The position numbers and the translations under genes are program-made. From assembly GCA_030549495.1 (NCBI GenBank), contig JAUIRK010000920.1, positions 558,001-622,000 of the forward strand: 64,000 bases of DNA. The letters are read 5' to 3'. This stretch comes from Nectonema munidae. Lineage: Eukaryota > Nematomorpha > Nectonematoida > Nectonematidae. Below the pieces are notes generated by a model. The model was not told where the DNA came from. It was given only the letters and a program-made list of their open reading frames with translations, and did no database searches. Below are positions 59,799 through 64,000 of the stretch, piece by piece (the stretch's first letter is position 1; every line of letters starts with the position of its first letter).

Positions 59799-61521
59799 AC
59801 CTAGAACGATTAATCCGGTCAATTGACCGGTAAATAGATTTTAAAATATCATAACACTAAGAATAAATTTGTTTTGGCATTTTTAAAATGCGCTTAATAG
59901 CTTTACCGGTCAATTGACTACTACTAAATATTTTGAACTCAAATATAAAACAAAGTAAAAAAATAAACGTTTTATTGAAAAATGTAAAACTTCACCTATA
60001 TCTACAAGGAAAAAGCCATGAGGAAAATAATATTTGGAAATTTGATGTAATACTTTCCCATACATCGCGTATTATAGAAAAATTGTCTGTGTTTTTTTCG
60101 TTGTAAACGAAAATTTTTGTCATCAAAACGCAAATATAAGGGAATTTTTTTAAAATGATCTCTAGACATTGTTTCTTCAAAAATTTCAATAATTTGAGTT
60201 ACATTTTAAATTCCGAAGAGCTCTAAAAAATGTCTTCTAAAGAATAAACTATGGGAGCGATAGAAGCACAACTTGAATGCACAGACTCATCTGAATTCCT
60301 AGTGTAGTCCATGTCATTAGTTATTGAAAGTAGGAAAAAAATAATGAGATATAAGAACAAGAATAAAAACAAAGTGAAGCAAGCATAAAAGTGGAAAAAG
60401 ATATGTGAAACTTGCTATTGCATTGTCTTTGACAAGATGATTGAAAAACTATCACTTAAGTAATGCATTTCATTCTTATAATTTTATTATGAGCAGGACC
60501 GTTTGCAATTCGATTTGACCAATGTTATCAAATTGGGCCTCCTTGCCTTGAAGGGGCCCCGAACCTGTGGGCCTTTTTCTGTATTATATGAGGTACAGTA
60601 TACTACTTAAAACGTAAAATGAAAAGTGATATAATCTTTTTCATAATATTAATTCATTATACATGATGATTTAGTAAATTATCGTTATGTCACCTCCCTT
60701 AGCAATGGCGATTTTTTTCACTTTTCAATGCACTTATTTAAACATTTAAGTTTTCTACAGCTTCAAATTTCAAAAAAGAAATTTTATCTATAAAATTAAA
60801 AAAAATGTTTCTAATATCACATGAAAAAATTATTATTTACAGACATCCAACCAAAATCTATAAATGTATGTTCTAAAATTTAGTTTTTTATTACTTGAGA
60901 TGTTGGACGATTTTTGAAAGATGAACCTGATACAAAACAATAGATTTACATTTTCTAATCTTTTCATTGCCTTGAGGATTTATTTAACAATGCCATTAAC
61001 TTTTGCATCAGAAGAAATAAGCTTTTCAAAGCTGAAACTAATTCTTGAGGTCTAAGGTTTCACAAGAAAGACTTAACAGTTTGGCAATGATTCTATATAA
61101 AGCGAGATTGCTAAAGCTATGGACTTTGAAAAGATTTTGAAAGATTTTGCTAATAAAAAAGCTAGAAGAATCTTTTTCTAAAAGAGTATATAATTGCTTA
61201 ATTTGCCTCTCTTAATGTTAAAAGTAAAACAATAAAAGTATCCATATTGCCTTTAAATTTTTTTATGCCAAGCATTAAATTTCCATTTTTTTTGGTTTGT
61301 ATGTGTTTTTATATGAAATATGAACACCGATAAATTTTACTATGTAGAGTCAGGGCCCCGCTATCAGATTTCTAATTGGGCCATTCATTTCCAATCACCG
61401 GCCCTGATTATGAGTATTATACTGTAGCTTCATATTATATGTTATATGAATAAATAGAGCATAAAAGAAATTTTAAGATAATGACCGGTCATTTGACCTA
61501 TTCACTAGTGTCTTTCTAGCG
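59799..61521 (-). mobile_element. piggyBac element with internal deletion, interrupted by a hAT element
   Basis: Ends ACCTAGAACGATTAATCC and, inverted, CGCTAGAAAGACACTAGTG resemble the classical piggyBac terminus CCCTAGAAAGATA. Both abut TTAA (59795-59798, 61522-61525). Subterminal motifs GGTCAATTGACCGG and GGTCAAATGACCGG occur near both ends. The minus-strand coding scrap 60200-59992 has TMSRDHFKKI, YLRFDDKNFRLQRK and TDNFSIIRDVWESI, the N-terminal piggyBac domain. The catalytic core is missing. It lies in the intron of the PDZ gene. Confidence 0.8.
60494..61406 (+). mobile_element. hAT element (913 bp) with perfect 8-bp duplication
   Basis: Ends CAGGACCGTTTGCAATTCGA and, inverted, CAGGGCCGGTGATTGGAAAT, flanked by ATTATGAG at 60486-60493 and 61407-61414. 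The plus strand near 60980-61185 encodes the hAT C-terminus: LTMPLTFASEEISFSKLKLI, then after breaks IAKAMDFEKILKDFANKKAR and RIFF, matching ZMYM6-like transposases. Internally deleted. It interrupts the piggyBac element and is therefore younger. Confidence 0.88.
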
Positions 61522-62825
61522 TTAATTAAATGAGAGGTGTACTGATGTCAACATTTCAGTCCCATCTAGACTTTTTTGCTAGAAAATATTTCGTTCAAAT
61601 TCTCAAAATTTGTTTCTATCGTTTCTTACTGATATTTGTCATGTTTAACTTGTTAGCGTCTACTTTTCAAATTCATCTGTATGCTTTTATTATAATAAAA
61701 TAATCAATTGCTTATTTTTTCTTTTTTAGTATTGTTCAAATCCTAAAATTGTAGATCACATATTACAGTAAATAGATCTAATTTTGATATAGATCACATA
61801 TTACAGTAGTACGAAATAATTTTATGTGTGCCATAAACTACATTAAAAAAATTAATTTGCCTTTGTTAAAAATTAATGTTTAATTTGTAACTTATGCTAT
61901 AACTTTTTCAAAAACCGCCCATTAAAAGTAAAAAGTCACATGCAGTCTTAAGTCCGTAGTTTTTCCACTTTGCACAGGTGTGTGTTTTTTTTACAAAAAT
62001 TTAGTGACGTGCTTTGCATGTTTTCGCTCTCCAATAAAATGTCTTATAACACTTCAAAAGTTTTACTCAATAATACATGTATATATAGGTATGCAAAATA
62101 AGAAGTGTAGGAAATCAAAACAATTTCTTTTAAATTAATATAATATATTTATTTATAGGCAAGATTGTTGCATTTATGTTGAAGCCAACCTTGTCGCTGA
62201 ACTCCGACTACAGAGGTGGCAAAATTGATTGGGGGGGGGGGGGGGCCCCCCAAAACTTATTTTAATGGGGCTGGGACTATAAGAAGTGAATACATTTATA
62301 TATTTCATAGGGGTAAACTTTTTAGGCGTGAGTAGGGTTGGTTAGATGCTGGATTCGATAACTCAAGGTCTTGGGTTCGATCCCGCATCAAGCCTGCTTT
62401 CCTCATAGTTCGATACAAGCGGCGCAATTGTGCCTTCTCGGTGAAAATATCCTATGGTACCTTTACGGGGGGGGGGAGGGCAAAATTATATACAGCCTTG
62501 AGTCCGTACGTTTCCTACATCTGTTCTTGTGTGGTTTTTTTTTACAGAAATACAGGGGCGTACGTAGCATGTTTTCGCTGCCCAATAAAATTCTTATTTT
62601 ATTGGAGCTGGGACTAAGAAAGTGAATACATTTATATATTTCAAGGGAGTTTAAAAGGGGTAAAATAAATATCAGGGGGGCAAAGTTTTTAATGTTGTTA
62701 CAAGAGAATGGTCGAGTGACTGGCGAAATACTATTTTAATTGATAATAATCAATAAAAAGTACTACTCACCCAAACTATGCTAATATATCTAACTCTCAG
62801 GCAAGGTGCAGGTTTAGGTCAACAA
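61522..62825. repeat. PDZ-gene intron: duplicated blocks and a tRNA-like SINE head
   Basis: A two-copy repeat TAGATCACATATTACAGTA lies at 61752 and 61792. A block of about 100 bp at 61939-62050 (AGTCCGTA, GCATGTTTTCGCT, CCAATAAAAT) recurs at 62490-62600, and GTGAATACATTTATATATTTCA with flanks recurs at about 62288 and 62619. At 62340-62395 a tRNA-like segment TTAGATGCTGGATTCGATAA ... GGGTTCGATCCCGCATC carries A- and B-box-like words, probably a third SINE type. A G15 run is at 62232-62247. Confidence 0.55.
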
Positions 62826-63011
62826 TTAAAGAAATAAATTTGAGAGTGTAATTACTGGAGACATGTCTTGAGAAATGTCAAGGCTGTTATTTGCCGAACG
62901 TGGCTTAGCTTTTCTAGAAACAGAAGAAAGTTTTGGATCATTGAAAAATTGGAATTTTTTAGAGCTGCTTGAACTCATAATCCAGTTTGATCTATTTCTA
63001 ACACGCCACAT
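62826..63011 (-). CDS. Short unrecognised reading frame
   Basis: 61 codons, MWRVRNRSNWIMSSSSSKKF to a stop after SNLFL, Ser/Lys-rich. No family is recognised and no splice context was established. It may be chance or part of a mobile element; listed because its composition is less biased than the surrounding DNA. Confidence 0.15.
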   Translation of the reverse strand: MWRVRNRSNWIMSSSSSKKFQFFNDPKLSSVSRKAKPRSANNSLDISQDMSPVITLSNLFL

Positions 63012-63411
63012 TTTAAAATATAGAAGTGTTAGAAAAGGGAATCATTCTTACATGTCCAAAACCACGTGTAATCAACTCGTCCAATAATAGCACAAAAATT
63101 CCATGTATTTTTTGTTGACGAAGTTAAATCTAGCTATTTTAATCTGTCATTTGATTCAATGCCAGATCTAACATATGTTGATTGGTTAAGTGTTGTTATT
63201 AGGTTCTCAGCCTACACAACGCAGCTGAACTTTTGTGGAATTAAAAAGTCATACTCTTCAAGAAATGGGAAATGTGGTGTTGTAGTATTTGGGTGTAATT
63301 TTTAAGCAAAACTTTTCAAAATGTACACGTTAGTGTTATGACAGCGCTGATGACATGTATGTGCCAGAGGCCTACATCCGAACTTCGAGGATACGTAGGG
63401 GGAAGGGAGGG

Positions 63412-63880
63412 GCAGGGTGCTTGGGGCGACGCTCTCAATGTGATTTTAAGGGGGTTAAAAAGCCTTTTGCTTCAATTTTTTATCTTTTTTTTAATCATTA
63501 AAAAATTCTAAGTACTTATTTACTTTTTAAATCTAGTAGACTTATTACTTTACTTATTTTACTGTTCAGTTTCAGACGCACCCATCCCAAATAATTTTAT
63601 AGATGTGGATTGCTTGATGAACGTTATAAAGAGATGCAGCAAATTTTTTGGAAATGAGCAAGTTTGCTATATATGTACCCTGTGAAGCGCATTCACTAAA
63701 TCTGATACGCTGAAGTTTGGCTGTTGTCAATATAATTACTCTATACCTTTTTTACATCCTCAACTAGTCTAGGAAAAATTCTTAAAAATTATACTGGAAA
63801 TAGGTGTCTAAGTATAGATGCAGTAAAATCAATTTTAAGGACTCATCATAGATTTTGTAGTTAAAAAAATCAAAAGATTT
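63412..63880 (+). mobile_element. hAT transposase scrap
   Basis: CAGGGTGCTTGGGGCGACGC at 63412 looks like a hAT terminus. Downstream on the plus strand, in shifting frames, YKEMQQIFWK and then FAIYVPCEAHSLNLI (about 63665-63712) match the C-x-AHSLNLV block of DUF4371 hAT transposases. The rest is decayed up to the window end. 63100-63400 shows nothing recognisable. Confidence 0.5.
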
Positions 63881-64000
63881 CATTTCAAATATACGTCAAG
63901 CTAAACAGAAAAACAATTGTCGTCTTTTTTAATGTTATTTTTCTGTTTCATTTTTAATTTTATTTTATGATTACATAATATAGGGAGGGAGGAATTACGA

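Noticed and set aside
62340-62395. tRNA gene
   Set aside because: tRNA-like boxes present, but the cloverleaf does not close convincingly; more likely a SINE head.

Overview
This is a eukaryotic, very AT-rich window from an animal, most likely an arthropod. The evidence is small U2-type introns (GT...AG), an arthropod-style lachesin gene, SR splicing-factor genes, an animal Na+/H+ exchanger and a dense load of piggyBac, hAT, Tc1/pogo and LINE relics. The style resembles published caligid copepod (salmon louse) DNA, but that is inference; no species-diagnostic locus is present. No virus-like or LTR element was recognised, and there is no CRISPR array or operon structure.

Host genes. (1) Two paralogous SR-protein genes lie head to head: SR-A on the minus strand (five exons, 11851 down to 6868) and SR-B on the plus strand (five exons, 15504 to 23574). 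Each encodes 170 residues with an RRM, a CCHC zinc knuckle and a short RS tail, and their five coding exons have identical lengths (118/53/171/110/61 nt). A block inside intron 2 is also conserved between them. (2) A three-exon lachesin-like gene (minus, 37921 to 31518) encodes a 368-residue, three-Ig, probably GPI-anchored cell-adhesion protein. (3) A single-exon SLC9-type Na+/H+ exchanger of 705 residues lies on the minus strand at 52751-50634. (4) The first coding exon of a PDZ (Zasp/PDLIM-type) gene lies on the plus strand at 59168-59284 and runs out of the window through a long intron.

Layout. 1-3480: piggyBac relics, one split by a hAT insertion, and a decayed LINE-like tract. 3485-6230: gene-poor. 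6232-23574: the SR pair, with a SINE, a piggyBac element inside a second SINE, and (in SR-B intron 4) a Tc1-like element plus a Tigger/pogo element holding a palindromic MITE that itself holds a hAT element. 23761-27214: piggyBac element with both ends intact and a 322-bp TG array. 27219-31500: hAT-like scraps. 31518-37921: lachesin, with four MITEs in its introns. 39334-50335: two hAT transposases, LINE pieces, nested piggyBac MITEs and a SINE carrying a hAT MITE in its tail. 50634-52751: exchanger. 53900-57950: MITEs, hAT relics and a 15-bp minisatellite whose right edge matches a transposon terminus. 58400-64000: PDZ exon and its intron, holding a piggyBac element interrupted by a hAT element, SINE and hAT scraps.

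The host genes do not form a pathway. The strongest themes are the mirror-image SR gene pair with conserved intron sequence, and a stack of transposon-in-transposon insertions that can be ordered in time from their target-site duplications (TTAA for piggyBac, 8 bp for hAT, TA for Tc1/pogo).
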